From: Clusia tigrina
Lineage: Eukaryota > Arthropoda > Insecta > Diptera > Clusiidae
Assembly: GCA_920105625.2 (NCBI GenBank)
Contig: OV050030.1
Coordinates: 219,154,325 to 219,218,324 of the forward strand
DNA: 64,000 bases
Direction of reading: 5' to 3'
The notes beneath the pieces were generated by a model. The model was given only the letters and a program-made list of their open reading frames with translations, did no database searches and was not told where the DNA came from. A program made the position numbers and the translations under genes. Positions 1-13,137 of the stretch are shown here, one piece after another (within the stretch, counting starts at the first letter, position 1; every line of letters begins with the position of its first letter).

Positions 1-3000
1 GCGCGATAGCTTAAATTGACAAGAGGCTCGAATACTGTATTGCCGCAAAATTTCAAGGTTTTATAACGCTCCAGTAAAAAGTTACTAGCATTTGATTGTT
101 GCAAACTTTGCTAGGTATAGGACGCACCGTACAGAAGTTAGGGCCATTTGAAGTTTTATCAGTGTTTGATTTTGGAGTCAAGGGTAGCATAGCTATGAGC
201 GATAGCTTAAATTGATAAGTGGCACGAGTACTTTATTGTCACAACATTTCAAGGTTTTATGACGCTCCAGTAAGCAATTGAATGTTGCAAACTTTGATAG
301 GTATAGGACGCACCGTATAGAAGTTAGGGCCATTTGAAGTTTTATCAGTGTTTGATTTTGGAGTCAAGGGTAGCATAGCTATGAGCGATAGCTTAAATTG
401 ATAAGTGGCACGAGTATTTTATTGTCACAACATTTCAAGGTTTTATGACGCTTCAGTAAGCATTTGAACGTTGCAAACTTTGATAGGTATAAGGCGCACC
501 GTACAGAAGTTAGGGCCATTTGAGGTTTTATCAGTGCTTTATTTTGGAGTCAAGGGTAGCATAGGTATGAGCGATAGCTTAAATTGATAAAAGGCACAAG
601 TACTTTATTGTCACAAAATTTCAAGGTTCTATGACGCTCTCGTAAAAAGTTACAAGCATTTGATAGTTGCAAACTTTGATATGTGTAGGACGCACCGTAT
701 AGAAGTTAGGGCCATTTGAAGTTTTATCAGTGTTTGATTTTGGAGTTAAGGGTAGCATAGCTATGAGCGATAGCTTAAATTGATAAATGGCACGAGTACT
801 TTATTGTCACAAAATTTCAAGGTTTTATGACGCTCCAGTAAAAAGTTACAAGCATTTGATAGTTGCAAACTTTAATATGTGTAGGACGCACCGTATAGAA
901 GTTAGGGCCATTTCAAGTTTTATCAGTGTTTGATTTGGAACTCAAGGGTAGCATAGCTAAGAGTGATAAATTTGATTGACAAGAGGCACGAGTACTTTAT
1001 TGTCACAAAATTTCAATGTTTTATGACGCTCTAGTAAAAAGTTACAAGCATTTGATAGTTGCAAACTTTGATATGTGTACGACGCACCGTATAGAAGTTA
1101 GGGCCATTTCAAGTTTTATCAGTGTTTGATTTGGAACTCAAGGGTAGCATAGCTAAGAGTGATAAATTTGATTGACAAGAGGAACAAGTACTTTATTGTC
1201 ACAATATTTCAAGGTTCTATGACACTCCAGTAAAAGGTTACAAGCATTTGATTGCTGCAATTTTGATAGGTGTAGGAGTCAGCGTATAGAAGTTAGGGCC
1301 ATTTGAAGTTTTTTAGTGTTTGGTTTGGGACTGAAGGGTAGCATAACTATGAGCGATAGCTTAAATTGACAAGAGGCTCGAGTACTTTATAGTCACAAAA
1401 TTTCAAGGTTTTCTGGCGCTCCAGTAAAAAGTTACGAGCGTTTGTTACAAACTTTGATAGGTAGAGGACACACCGTAGAGAAGTTAGGGCTATTTGAAAT
1501 TTTATCAGTGTTTGATTTTGGAGTCAAGTTTAGCATAGCTAGAGCAACAGCTTAAAATGATAAAAGGCACGAGCAGTTTATTGTCACAAAATTTTAAGGT
1601 TTTATGACGCTCCAGTAAAAAGTTACAAGCATTTGAATGTTGCAAACTTTGATAGGTGTAGGACGCACCGTATAGAAGTTAGGGCCATTTGAAGTTTTAT
1701 CAGTATTTGATTTTGGAGTCAAGGGTAGCATAGTTATGAGCGATAGCTTAAGTTGATAAGTGGCACGAGTACTTTATTGTCAGAACAAATCAAGGATTTA
1801 TGACGCTCCACTAAGCATTTGAATATTGCAAACTTTGATATGTATAGGGCGCACCGTACAGAAGTTAGGGCCATTTGAGGTTTTATCAGTGCTTTATTTT
1901 GGAGTCAAGGGTAGCATAGCTATGAGCGATAGCTTAAATTGATAAAAGGCACAAGTACTTTATTGTCACAAAATTTCAAGGTTCTATGACGCTCCCGTAA
2001 AAAGTTACAAGCATTTGATAGTTGCAAACTTTGATATGTGTAGGACGCACCGTATAGAAGTTAGGGCCATTTGAAGTTTTATCAGTGTTTGATTTTGAAG
2101 TCAAGGGTAGCATAGCTATGAGCGATAGCTTCAATTGATAAAAGGCACGAGTACTTTATTGTCACAAAATTTCAAGGTTCTATGACGCTCCAGTAAAAAG
2201 TTACAAGCATTTGATATTTGCAAACTTTGATATGTGTAGGACGCACCGTATAGAAGTTAGGGCCATTTGAAGTTTTATCAGTGTTTGATTTTGGAGTTAA
2301 GGGTAGCATAGCTATGAGCGATAGCTTAAATTGATAAATGGCACGAGTACTTTATTGTCACAAAATTTCAAGGTTCTATGACGCTCCAGTAAAAAGTTAC
2401 AAGCATTTGATAGTTGCAAACTTTAATATGTGTAGGACGCACCGTATAGAAGTTAGGGCCATTTCAAGTTTTATCAGTGTTTGATTTGGAACTCAAGGGT
2501 AGCATAGTGAAGAGTGATACATTTGATTGACAAGAGGCACGAGTATTTTATTGTCACAAAATTTCAAGGTTTTATGACGCTCTAGTAAAAAGTTACAAGC
2601 ATTTGATAGTTGCAAACTTTGATATGTGTAGGACGCACCGTATAGAAGTTAGGGCCATTTCAAGTTTTATCAGTGTTTGATTTGGAACTCAAGGGTAGCA
2701 TAGCTAAGAGTGATAAATTTGATTGACAAGAGGAACAAGTACTTTATTGTCACAATATTTCAAGGTTCTATGACACTCCAGTAAAAAGTTACAAGCATTT
2801 GATTGCTGCAATTTTGATTGGTGTAGGACTCAGCGTATAGAAGTTAGGGCCATTTGAAGTTTTTTAGTGTTTGGTTTGGGACTGAAGGGTAGCATAACTA
2901 TGAGCGATAGCTTAAATTGACAAGAGGCTCGAGTACTTTATAGTCACAAAATTTCAAGGTTTTCTGGCGCTCCAGTAAAAAGTTACGAGCGTTCGTTACA

Positions 3001-6000
3001 AACTTTGATAGGTAGAGGACACACCGTAGAGAAGTTAGGGCCATTTGAAATTTTATCAGTGTTTGATTTGTCACCCAAGGGTAGCATAGCTATGAGCGAT
3101 AGCTTAAAATGACAAGAGAATCGAATACTTTATTGTCGCAAAAATTCAAGGTTTTTTGACGCTCCAGCTAAAAGTTACTAGCTTTTTAATGTTGCAAACT
3201 TTGATAGGTATAGGACGCACCGTATAGAAGTGAGGGCCATTTGAAGCTTTTGCAGTGTTTGATTTGTGACTCAAAGGAAGCATAGCTATGAGCGATAACT
3301 TAAATTGATAAGAGGAACAAGTACTATATTGTCACAAAATTCCAAGGTTTTATGACGTTCCAGTAAAAAGTTACAAGCATTTTAATGTTGCAAACTTTGA
3401 TAGGTGTAGGACGCACCGTATATAAATGAGGGCCATTTGAAGTTTTATCAGTGTTTGATTTTGGAGTCAAGTTTAGCATAGCTAGAGCAACAGCTTAAAA
3501 TGATAAAAGGCACGAGCAGTTTATTGTCACAAAATTTTAAGGTTTTATGACGCTCCAGTAAAAAGTTACAAGCATTTGAATGTTGCAAACTTTGATAGGT
3601 GTAGGACGCACCGTATAGAAGTTAGGGCCATTTGAAGTTTTATCAGTAATTGACTTTGGAGTCAAGGGTAGCATAGCTATAAGCGATAGCTTAAGTTGAT
3701 AAGTGGCACGAGTACTTTATTGTCAGAACAAATCAAGGATTTATGACGCTCCACTAAGCATTTGAATATTGCAAACTTTGATAGGTATAGGGCGCACCGT
3801 ACAGAAGTTAGGGCCATTTGAGGTCAAGGGTAGCATAGCTATGAGCGATAGCTTAAATTGATAAAAGGCACGAGTACCTTATTGTCACAAAATTTCAAGG
3901 TTCTATGACGCTCCAGTAAAAAGTTACAAGCATTTGATAGTTGCAAACTTTGATATGTGTAGGACGCACCGTATAGAAGTTAGGGCCATTTGAAGTTTTA
4001 TCAGTGTTTGATTTTGGAGTCAAGGGTAGCATAGCTATGAGCGATAGCTTAAATTGATAAAAGGCACGAGTACTTTATTGTCACAAAATGTCAAGGTTCT
4101 ATGACGCTCCAGTAAAAAGTTACAAGCATTTGATATTTGCAAACTTTGATATATGTAGGACGCACCGTATAGAAGTTAGGGCCATTTGAAGTTTTATCAG
4201 TGTTTGATTTTGGAGTTAAGGGTAGCATAGCTATAAGCGATAGCTTAAATTGATAAATGGCACGAGTACTTTATTGTCACAATATTTCAAGGTTCTATGA
4301 CACTCCAGTAAAAAGTTACAAGCATTTGATTGCTGCAATTTTGATTGGTGTAGGACTCAGCGTATAGAAGTTAGGGCCATTTGAAGTTTTTTAGTGTTTG
4401 GTTTGGGACTGAAGGGTAGCATAACTATGAGCGATAGCTTAAATTGACAAGAGGCTCGAGTACTTTATAGTCACAAAATTTCAAGGTTTTCTGGCGCTCC
4501 AGTAAAAAGTTACGAGCGTTCGTTACAAACTTTGATAGGTAGAGGACACACCGTAGAGAAGTTAGGGCCATTTGAAATTTTATCAGTGTTTGATTTGTCA
4601 CCCAAGGGTAGCATAGCTATGAGCGATAGCTTAAAATGACAAGAGAATCGAATACTTTATTGTCGCAAAAATTCAAGGTTTTTTGACGCTCCAGCTAAAA
4701 GTTACTAGCTTTTTAATGTTGCAAACTTTGATAGGTATAGGACGCACCGTATAGAAGTGAGGGCCATTTGAAGCTTTTGCAGTGTTTGATTTGGGACTCA
4801 AAGGAAGCATAGCTATGAGCGATAACTTAAATTGATAAGAGGAACAAGTACTTTATTGTCACAAAATTCCAAGGTTTTATGACGTTCCAGTAAAAAGTTA
4901 CAAGCATTTTAATGTTGCAAACTTTGATAGGTGTAGGACGCACCGTATAGAAATGAGGGCCATTTGAAGTTTTATCAGTGTTTGATTTTGGAGTCAAGTT
5001 TAGCATAGCTAGAGCAACAGCTTAAAATGATAAAAGGCACGAGCAGTTTATTGTCACAAAATTTTAAGGTTTTATGACGCTCCAGTAAAAAGTTACAAGC
5101 ATTTGAATGTTGCAAACTTTGATAGGTGTAGGACGCACCGTATAGAAGTTAGGGCCATTTGAAGTTTTATCAGTAATTGATTTTGGAGTCAAGGGTAGCA
5201 TAGCTATAAGCGATAGCTTAAGTTGATAAGTGGCACGAGTACTTTATTGTCAGAACAAATCAAGGATTTATGACGCTCCACTAAGCATTTGAATATTGCA
5301 AACTTTGATAGGTATAGGGCGCACCGTACAGAAGTTAGGGCCATTTGAGGTCAAGGGTAGCATAGCTATGAGCGATAGCTTAAATTGATAAAAGGCACGA
5401 GTACTTTATTGTCACAAAATTTCAAGTTTCTATGACGCTCCAGTAAAAAGTTACAAGCATTTGATAGTTGCAAACTTTGATATGTGTAGGACGCACCGTA
5501 TAGAAGTTAGGGCCATTTGAAGTTTTATCAGTGTTTGATTTTGGAGTCAAGGGTAGCATAGCTATGAGCGATAGCTTAAATTGATAAATGGCACGAGTAC
5601 TTTATTGTCACAAAATTTCAAGGTTTTATGACGCTCCAGTAAAAAGTTACAAGCATTTGATAGTTGCAAACTTTAATATGTGTAGGACGCACCGTATAGA
5701 AGTTAGGGCCATTTCAAGTTTTATCAGTGTTTGATTTGGAACTCAAGGGTAGCATAGTTAAGAGTGATACATTTGATTGACAAGAGGCACGAGTATTTTA
5801 TTGTCACAAAATTTCAAGGTTTTATGACGCTCTAGTAAAAAGTTACAAGCATTTGATAGTTGCAAACTTTGATATGTGTAGGACGCACCGTATAGAAGTT
5901 AGGGCCATTTCAAGTTTTATCAGTGTTTGATTTGGAACTCAAGGGTAGCATAGCTAAGAGTGATAAATTTGATTGACAAGAGGAACAAGTACTTTATTGT

Positions 6001-8326
6001 CACAATATTTCAAGGTTCTATGACACTCCAGTAAAAAGTTACAAGCATTTGATTGCTGCAATTTTGATTGGTGTAGGACTCAGCGTATAGAAGTTAGGGC
6101 CATTTGAAGTTTTTTAGTGTTTGGTTTGGGACTGAAGGGTAGCATAACTATGAGCGATAGCTTAAATTGACAAGAGGCTCGAGTACTTTATAGTCACAAA
6201 ATTTCAAGGTTTTCTGGCGCTCCAGTAAAAAGTTACGAGCGTTCGTTACAAACTTTGATAGGTAGAGGACACACCGTAGAGAAGTTAGGGCCATTTGAAA
6301 TTTTATCAGTGTTTGATTTGTCACCCAAGGGTAGCATAGCTATGAGCGATAGCTTAAAATGACAAGAGAATCGAATACTTTATTGTCGCAAAAATTCAAG
6401 GTTTTTTGACGCTCCAGCTAAAAGTTACTAGCTTTTTAATGTTGCAAACTTTGATAGGTATAGGACGCACCGTATAGAAGTGAGGGCCATTTGAAGCTTT
6501 TGCAGTGTTTGATTTGGGACTCAAAGGAAGCATAGCTATGAGCGATAACTTAAATTGATAAGAGGAACAAGTACTTTATTGTCACAAAATTCCAAGGTTT
6601 TATGACGTTCCAGTAAAAAGTTACAAGCATTTTAATGTTGCAAACTTTGATAGGTGTAGGACGCACCGTATAGAAATGAGGGCCATTTGAAGTTTTATCA
6701 GTGTTTGATTTTGGAGTCAAGTTTAGCATAGCTAGAGCAACAGCTTAAAATGATAAAAGGCACGAGCAGTTTATTGTCACAAAATTTTAAGGTTTTATGA
6801 CGCTCCAGTAAAAAGTTACAAGCATTTGAATGTTGCAAACTTTGATAGGTGTAGGACGCACCGTATAGAAGTTAGGGCCATTTGAAGTTTTATCAGTAAT
6901 TGATTTTGGAGTCAAGGGTAGCATAGCTATAAGCGATAGCTTAAGTTGATAAGTGGCACGAGTACTTTATTGTCAGAACAAATCAAGGATTTATGACGCT
7001 CCACTAAGCATTTGAATATTGCAAACTTTGATAGGTATAGGGCGCACCGTACAGAAGTTAGGGCCATTTGAGGTCAAGGGTAGCATAGCTATGAGCGATA
7101 GCTTAAATTGATAAAAGGCACGAGTACTTTATTGTCACAAAATTTCAAGTTTCTATGACGCTCCAGTAAAAAGTTACAAGCATTTGATAGTTGCAAACTT
7201 TGATATGTGTAGGACGCACCGTATAGAAGTTAGGGCCATTTGAAGTTTTATCAGTGTTTGATTTTGGAGTCAAGGGTAGCATAGCTATGAGCGATAGCTT
7301 AAATTGATAAAAGGCACGAGTACTTTATTGTCACAAAATGTCAAGGTTCTATGACGCTCCAGTAAAAAGTTACAAGCATTTGATATTTGCAAACTTTGAT
7401 ATGTGTAGGACGCACCGTATAGAAGTTAGGGCCATTTGAAGTTTTATCAGTGTTTGATTTTGGAGTTAAGGGTAGCATAGCTATAAGCGATAGCTTAAAT
7501 TGATAAATGGCACGAGTACTTTATTGTCACAAAATTTCAAGGTTTTATGACGCTCCAGTAAAAAGTTACAAGCATTTCATAGTTGCAAACTTTAATATGT
7601 GTAGGACGCACCGTATAGAAGTTAGGGCCATTTCAAGTTTTATCAGTGTTTGATTTGGAACTCAAGGGTAGCATAGCTAAGAGTGATAAATTTGATTGAC
7701 AAGAGGCACGAGTACTTTATTGTCACAAAATTTCAAGGTTTTATGACGCTCTAGTAGAAAGTTACAAGCATTTGATAGTTGCAAACTTTGATATGTGTAG
7801 GACGCACCGTATAGAAGTTAGGGCCATTTCAAGTTTTATCAGTGTTTGATTTGGAACTCAAGGGTAGCATAGCTAAGAGTGATAAATTTGATTGACAAGA
7901 GGAACAAGTACTTTATTGTCACAATATTTCAAGGTTCTATGACACTCCAGTAAAAAGTTACAAGCATTTGATTGCTGCAATTTTGATAGGTGTAGGGCTC
8001 AGCGTATAGAAGTTAGGGCCATTTGAAGTTTTTTAGTGTTTGGTTTGGGACTGAAGGGTAGCATAACTATGAGCGATAGCTTAAATTGACAAGAGGCTCG
8101 AGTACTTTATAGTCACAAAATTTCAAGGTTTTCTGGCGCTCCAGTAAAAAGTTACGAGCGTTTGTTACAAACTTTGATAGGTAGAGGACACACCGTAGAG
8201 AAGTTAGGGCTATTTGAAATTTTATCAGTGTTTGATTTTGGAGTCAAGTTTAGCATAGCTAGAGCAACAGCTTAAAATGATAAAAGGCACGAGCAGTTTA
8301 TTGTCACAAAATTTTAAGGTTTGGTG
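1..8326 (+). repeat. HOR domain 1 (family A): 8-, 9- and 10-monomer units
   Basis: A distinctive monomer carrying agagcaacag in place of the usual gcgatagc occurs at 1541, 3484, 5011, 6734 and 8261. The spacings are 1943, 1527, 1723 and 1527 bp, which correspond to about 10, 8, 9 and 8 monomers. Other diagnostic monomers recur in step: a gattgctgcaattttga type near 1250, 2811, 4328, 6052 and 7971, and a 24-base-deletion type near 3821, 5348 and 7071. Units therefore share the same monomer order but differ by whole monomers, as expected from unequal exchange in register. The domain resembles 16754..20930. Confidence 0.88.
3814..3835 (+). repeat. HOR-diagnostic deletion inside a monomer
   Basis: The monomer reads from gccatttgaggt straight into caagggtagc and lacks about 24 bases (the usual tttatcagtg...ggagt stretch). 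The same deletion recurs at about 5348 and 7071, at spacings of 1527 and 1723 bp. The deletion therefore arose once and was copied with the higher-order unit. Confidence 0.8.
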
Positions 8327-10690
8327 ACGCTCCAGTAAAAAGTTACAAGCATTTGAATGTTGCAAACTTTGATATGTGTAGGACGCACCGTATAGAAGTT
8401 AGGGCCATTTGAAGTTTTATCAGTGTTTGATTTTGGAGTTAAGGGTAGCATAGCTATGAGCGATAGCTTAAATTGATAAATGGCACGAGTACTTTATTGT
8501 CACAAAATTTCAAGGTTCTATGACGCTCCAGTAAAAAGTTACAAGCATTTGATAGTTGCAAACTTTAATATGTGTAGGACGCACCGTATAGAAGTTAGGG
8601 CCATTTCAAGTTTTATCAGTGTTTGATTTGGAACTCAAGGGTAGCATAGTTAAGAGTGATACATTTGATTGACAAGAGGCACGAGTACTTTATTGTCACA
8701 AAATTCCAAGGTTTTATGACGTTCCAGTAAAAAGTTACAAGCACTTTAATGTTGCAAACTTTGATAGGTATAGGACGCACCGTATAGAAATGAGGGCCAT
8801 TTGAAGTTTTATCAGTGTTTGATTTTGGAGTCAAGTTTAGCATAGCTAGAGCAACAGCTTAAAATGATAAAAGGCACGAGCAGTTTATTGTTACAAAATT
8901 TTAAGGTTTTATGACGCTCCAGTAAAAAGTTACAAGCATTTGAATGTTGCAAACTTTGATAGGTGTAGGACGCACCGTATAGAAGTTAGGGCCATTTGAA
9001 GTTTTATCAGTATTTGATTTTGGAGTCAAGGGTAGCATAGCTATGAGCGATAGCTTTAGTGGATAAGTGGCACGAGTACTTTATTGTCAGAACAAATTAA
9101 GGATTTATGACGCTCCACTAAGCATTTGAATGTTGCAAACTTTGATAGGTACAGGACGCACCGTACAGAAGTTGGGACCATTTGAGGTTTTATCAGTGTT
9201 TTATTTTGGAGTCAAGGGTAGCATAGCTATGAGCGATAGCTTAAATTGATAAGAGGCACGAGTACTTTATTGTCACAAAATTTCAAGGTTTTATGACGCT
9301 CCAGTAAAAAGTTACTAGCATTTGATAGTTGCAAACTTTTATATGTGTAGAACGCACCGTATAGAAGTTAGGGCCATTGGAAGTTTTATCAGTGTTTGAT
9401 TTGGGATTCAAGGGTAGCATAGCTAAGAGCGATACATTTGATTGACAAGAGGCACGAGTACTTTATTGTCACAAAATTTCAAGGTTCTATGACGCTCCAG
9501 TAAAAAGTTACAAGCATTTGAATGTTGCAAACTTTGATATGTGTAGGACGCACCGTATAGAAGTTAGGGCCATTTGAAGTTTTATCAGTGTTTGATTTTG
9601 GAGTTAAGGGTAGCATAGCTATGAGCGATAGCTTAAATTGATAAATGGCACGAGTACTTTATTGTCACAAAATTTCAAGGTTCTATGACGCTCCAGTAAA
9701 AAGTTACAAGCATTTGATAGTTGCAAACTTTAATATGTGTAGGACGCACCGTATAGAAGTTAGGGCCATTTCAAGTTTTATCAGTGTTTGATTTGGAACT
9801 CAAGGGTAGCATAGTTAAGAGTGATACATTTGATTGACAAGAGGCACGAGTACTTTATTGTCACAAAATTCCAAGGTTTTATGACGTTCCAGTAAAAAGT
9901 TACAAGCACTTTAATGTTGCAAACTTTGATAGGTATAGGACGCACCGTATAGAAATGAGGGCCATTTGAAGTTTTATCAGTGTTTGATTTTGGAGTCAAG
10001 TTTAGCATAGCTAGAGCAACAGCTTAAAATGATAAAAGGCACGAGCAGTTTATTGTTACAAAATTTTAAGGTTTTATGACGCTCCAGTAAAAAGTTACAA
10101 GCATTTGAATGTTGCAAACTTTGATAGGTGTAGGACGCACCGTATAGAAGTTAGGGCCATTTGAAGTTTTATCAGTATTTGATTTTGGAGTCAAGGGTAG
10201 CATAGCTATGAGCGATAGCTTTAGTGGATAAGTGGCACGAGTACTTTATTGTCAGAACAAATCAAGGATTTATGACGCTCCACTAAGCATTTGAATGTTG
10301 CAAACTTTGATAGGTACAGGACGCACCGTACAGAAGTTGGGACCATTTGAGGTTTTATCAGTGTTTTATTTTGGAGTCAAGGGTAGCATAGCTATGAGCG
10401 ATAGCTTAAATTGATAAGAGGCACGAGTACTTTATTGTCACAAAATTTCAAGGTTTTATGACGCTCCAGTAAAAAGTTACTAGCATTTGATAGTTGCAAA
10501 CTTTTATATGTGTAGAACGCACCGTATAGAAGTTAGGGCCATTTGAAGTTTTATCAGTGTTTGATTTGGGATTCAAGGGTAGCATAGCTAAGAGCGATAC
10601 ATTTGATTGACAAGAGGCACGAGTACTTTATTGTCACAAAATTTCAAGGTTCTATGACGCTCCAGTAAAAAGTTAGAAGCATTTGAATGT
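8327..10690 (+). repeat. HOR domain 2: two tandem 1165-bp units (6 monomers)
   Basis: Bases 8327..9491 and 9492..10656 align at a constant offset of 1165 bp with very few differences. The agagcaacag marker monomer lies at 8848 and 10013, again 1165 bp apart. Both units carry the same unusual variants, including aatatgtgtagg, gaagttgggacc and tatatgtgtagaacgc. The first unit begins 587 bp after the last family-A marker (8848 against 8261), so this domain grew out of family A by amplification of a 6-monomer segment. Confidence 0.88.
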
Positions 10691-10910
10691 TGCAAACTTT
10701 GATAGATGTAGGACGCACCGTATAGAAGTTAGGGCCATTTGAAGTTTTATCAGTGTTTGATTTTGGAGTCAAGGGTAGCATAGCTATGAGCTATAGCATA
10801 AATTAATAAGTGACACGAGTACTTTATTGTCACTACATTTCAAGGTTTTATGACGCTCCAGTAAGCATTTGAATGTTGCAAATTTTGATAGGTATAGGAC
10901 GCACCGTACA

Positions 10911-10966
10911 GAAGTTAGGGCCATTTGAATGTTGCATATTTTGAAAGGTATAGGACGCACCGTACA
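10911..10966 (+). repeat. 56-bp partial monomer (chimeric junction), copy 1
   Basis: Two gaagttaggg landmarks are only 56 bp apart here, instead of about 195. Sequence passes from ccatttgaa directly to tgttgcatattttgaaaggtataggacgcaccg. The motif catttgaa occurs twice in a normal monomer, once after gggc and once before tgttgc. Recombination between the two would leave exactly such a fragment. Confidence 0.8.
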
Positions 10967-13081
10967 GAAGTTAGGGCTATTTGAGGTTTTATTAGTGTTT
11001 TATTTTGGAGTCAAGGGTAGCATAGCTATGAGCGAGAGCTTAAATTGATAAAAGGCAAGCGTAGTTTATTGTCACAAAATTTCAAGGTTTTATGACGCTC
11101 CAGTAAAATGTTACAAGCATTTGATAGTTGCAAACTTTGATATGTGTAGGACGCAATGTATAGAAGTTAGGACCATTTGAAGTTTTATCAGTGTTTGATT
11201 TGGGACTCAAGGGTAGCATAACTAAGAGCGATAAATTTGATTGACAAGAGGCACGAGTATCTTATTGTCACAAAATTTCAAGGTTTTATGACGCTCCAGT
11301 AAAAAGTTACAAGCATTTGAATGTTGCAAAGTTTGATAGGTGTAGCACGCACCGTATAGAAGTTAGGGCCATTTGAAGTTTTATCCTTTTTTTATTTTCG
11401 AGTCAAGTTTAGCATAGCTATGAGCGACAGCTTAAATTGATAAGAGGCCCGAGTACTTTATTGTCACAAATTTCAAGGTTTTATGACGCTCCAGGAAAAA
11501 GTTACAAGCATTTGAATGTTGCAAACTTTGATAGGTGTAGGACGCACCGTACAGATGTTAGGGCCATTTGAAGTTTTTTCAGTGTTTGATTTTGGGGTCA
11601 AGGGTAGCATAGCTATGAGCGGTAGCTTAAATTGATAAGTGGCACGAGTACTTTTTTGTCACAACATTTCAAGGTCTTATGACGCTCCAGTAAGCATTTG
11701 AATGTCGCAAACTTTGATAGCTATAGGACGCACCGTACAGAAGTTAGGGCCATTTGAGGTTTTATCAGTGTTTTATTTTGGAGTCAAGGGTAGCATAGCT
11801 ATGAGCGATAAATTTGGTTGACAAGAGGCACAAGTACTTTCTTGCCACAAAATTTCAAGGTTTTATGACGCTCCAGTAAAAAGTTACAAGCATTTGAATG
11901 TTGCAAACTTTGATAGGTGTAGGACGCATCATACAGAAGTAAGGGCCATTTGAAGTTTTAGCAGTGTTTGATTTGGGACTCAAGGGTAGCATAGCTATAA
12001 GCGATATCTTAAATTGACAAGAGAATCGAATACTTTATTGTCACAAAATTTCAAGGTGTTTTGACGCTCCAGTTAAAAGTTACTAGCATTTTAATGTTGA
12101 AAACTTCGATAGGTATAGGACGCTCCGTATAGAAGTTAGGGCCATTTGAAGTTTTATCAATGTTTGATTTTGGAGTCGAAGTTAGCATAGCTATGAGCGA
12201 TAGCTTAAATTGATAAGTGGCACGACTACTTTTTTGTCACAACATTTCAAGGTTTTATGACGCTCCAGTAAGCATTTGAATGTTGCAAACTTTGATAGCT
12301 ATAGGACGCACCGTACCGAACTTAGGGCCATTTGAGGTTTTATCAGTGTTTTATTTTGGAGTCAAGGGTAGCATAGCTATCAACGAGAGCTTAAATTGAT
12401 AACAGGAACGAGTAGTTTATTGTCACAAAATTTCAAGGTTTTATGACGCTCCAGTAAAAAGTTACAAGCATTTGATAGTTGCAAACTTTGATAGGTGTAG
12501 GACGCAAAGTATAGAAGTTAGGGCCATTTGAAGTTTTATCAGTGTTTGATTTGGGACTCAAGGGTAGCATAGCTAAGAGCGATAAATTTGATTGACAAGA
12601 GGCACAAGTACTTTCTTGCCACAAAATTTCAAGGTTTTATGACGCTCCAGTAAAAAGTTACAAGCATTTGAATGTTGCAAACTTTGATAAGTATAGGACG
12701 CACCGTATAGAAGTAAGGGCCATTTGAACTTTTATCAGTGTTTTATTTTGGGGTCAACGGTAGCATAGCTATGAGCGAGAGGTTAAATTGATAGAAGGCA
12801 CGAGTAGTTTATTGTCACAAAATTTCAAGGCATTATGACACTCCAGTAAGCATTTGAATGTTGCAAACTTTGATATATATAGGACGCACTGTACAGAAGT
12901 TAGGGCCATTTGAGGTTTTATCAGTGTTTTATTTTGGAGTCAAGGGTAGCAAAGCTTTGAGCGATAGCTTAAATTGATAAGAGGCACGAGTACTTTATTG
13001 CCACAACATTTCAAGGTTTTATGACGCTCCAGTAAGCATTTGAATGTTGCAAACTTTGATAGGTATAGGACGCACCGTACA

Positions 13082-13137
13082 GAAGTTAGGGCCATTTGAA
13101 TGTTGCATATTTTGAAAGGTATAGGACGCACCGTACA
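13082..13137 (+). repeat. 56-bp partial monomer (chimeric junction), copy 2
   Basis: This is the same 56-bp spacing and the same junction as at 10911, 2171 bp downstream. It marks the boundary between the two 2171-bp units and may be the exchange point that created the tandem pair. Confidence 0.8.
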
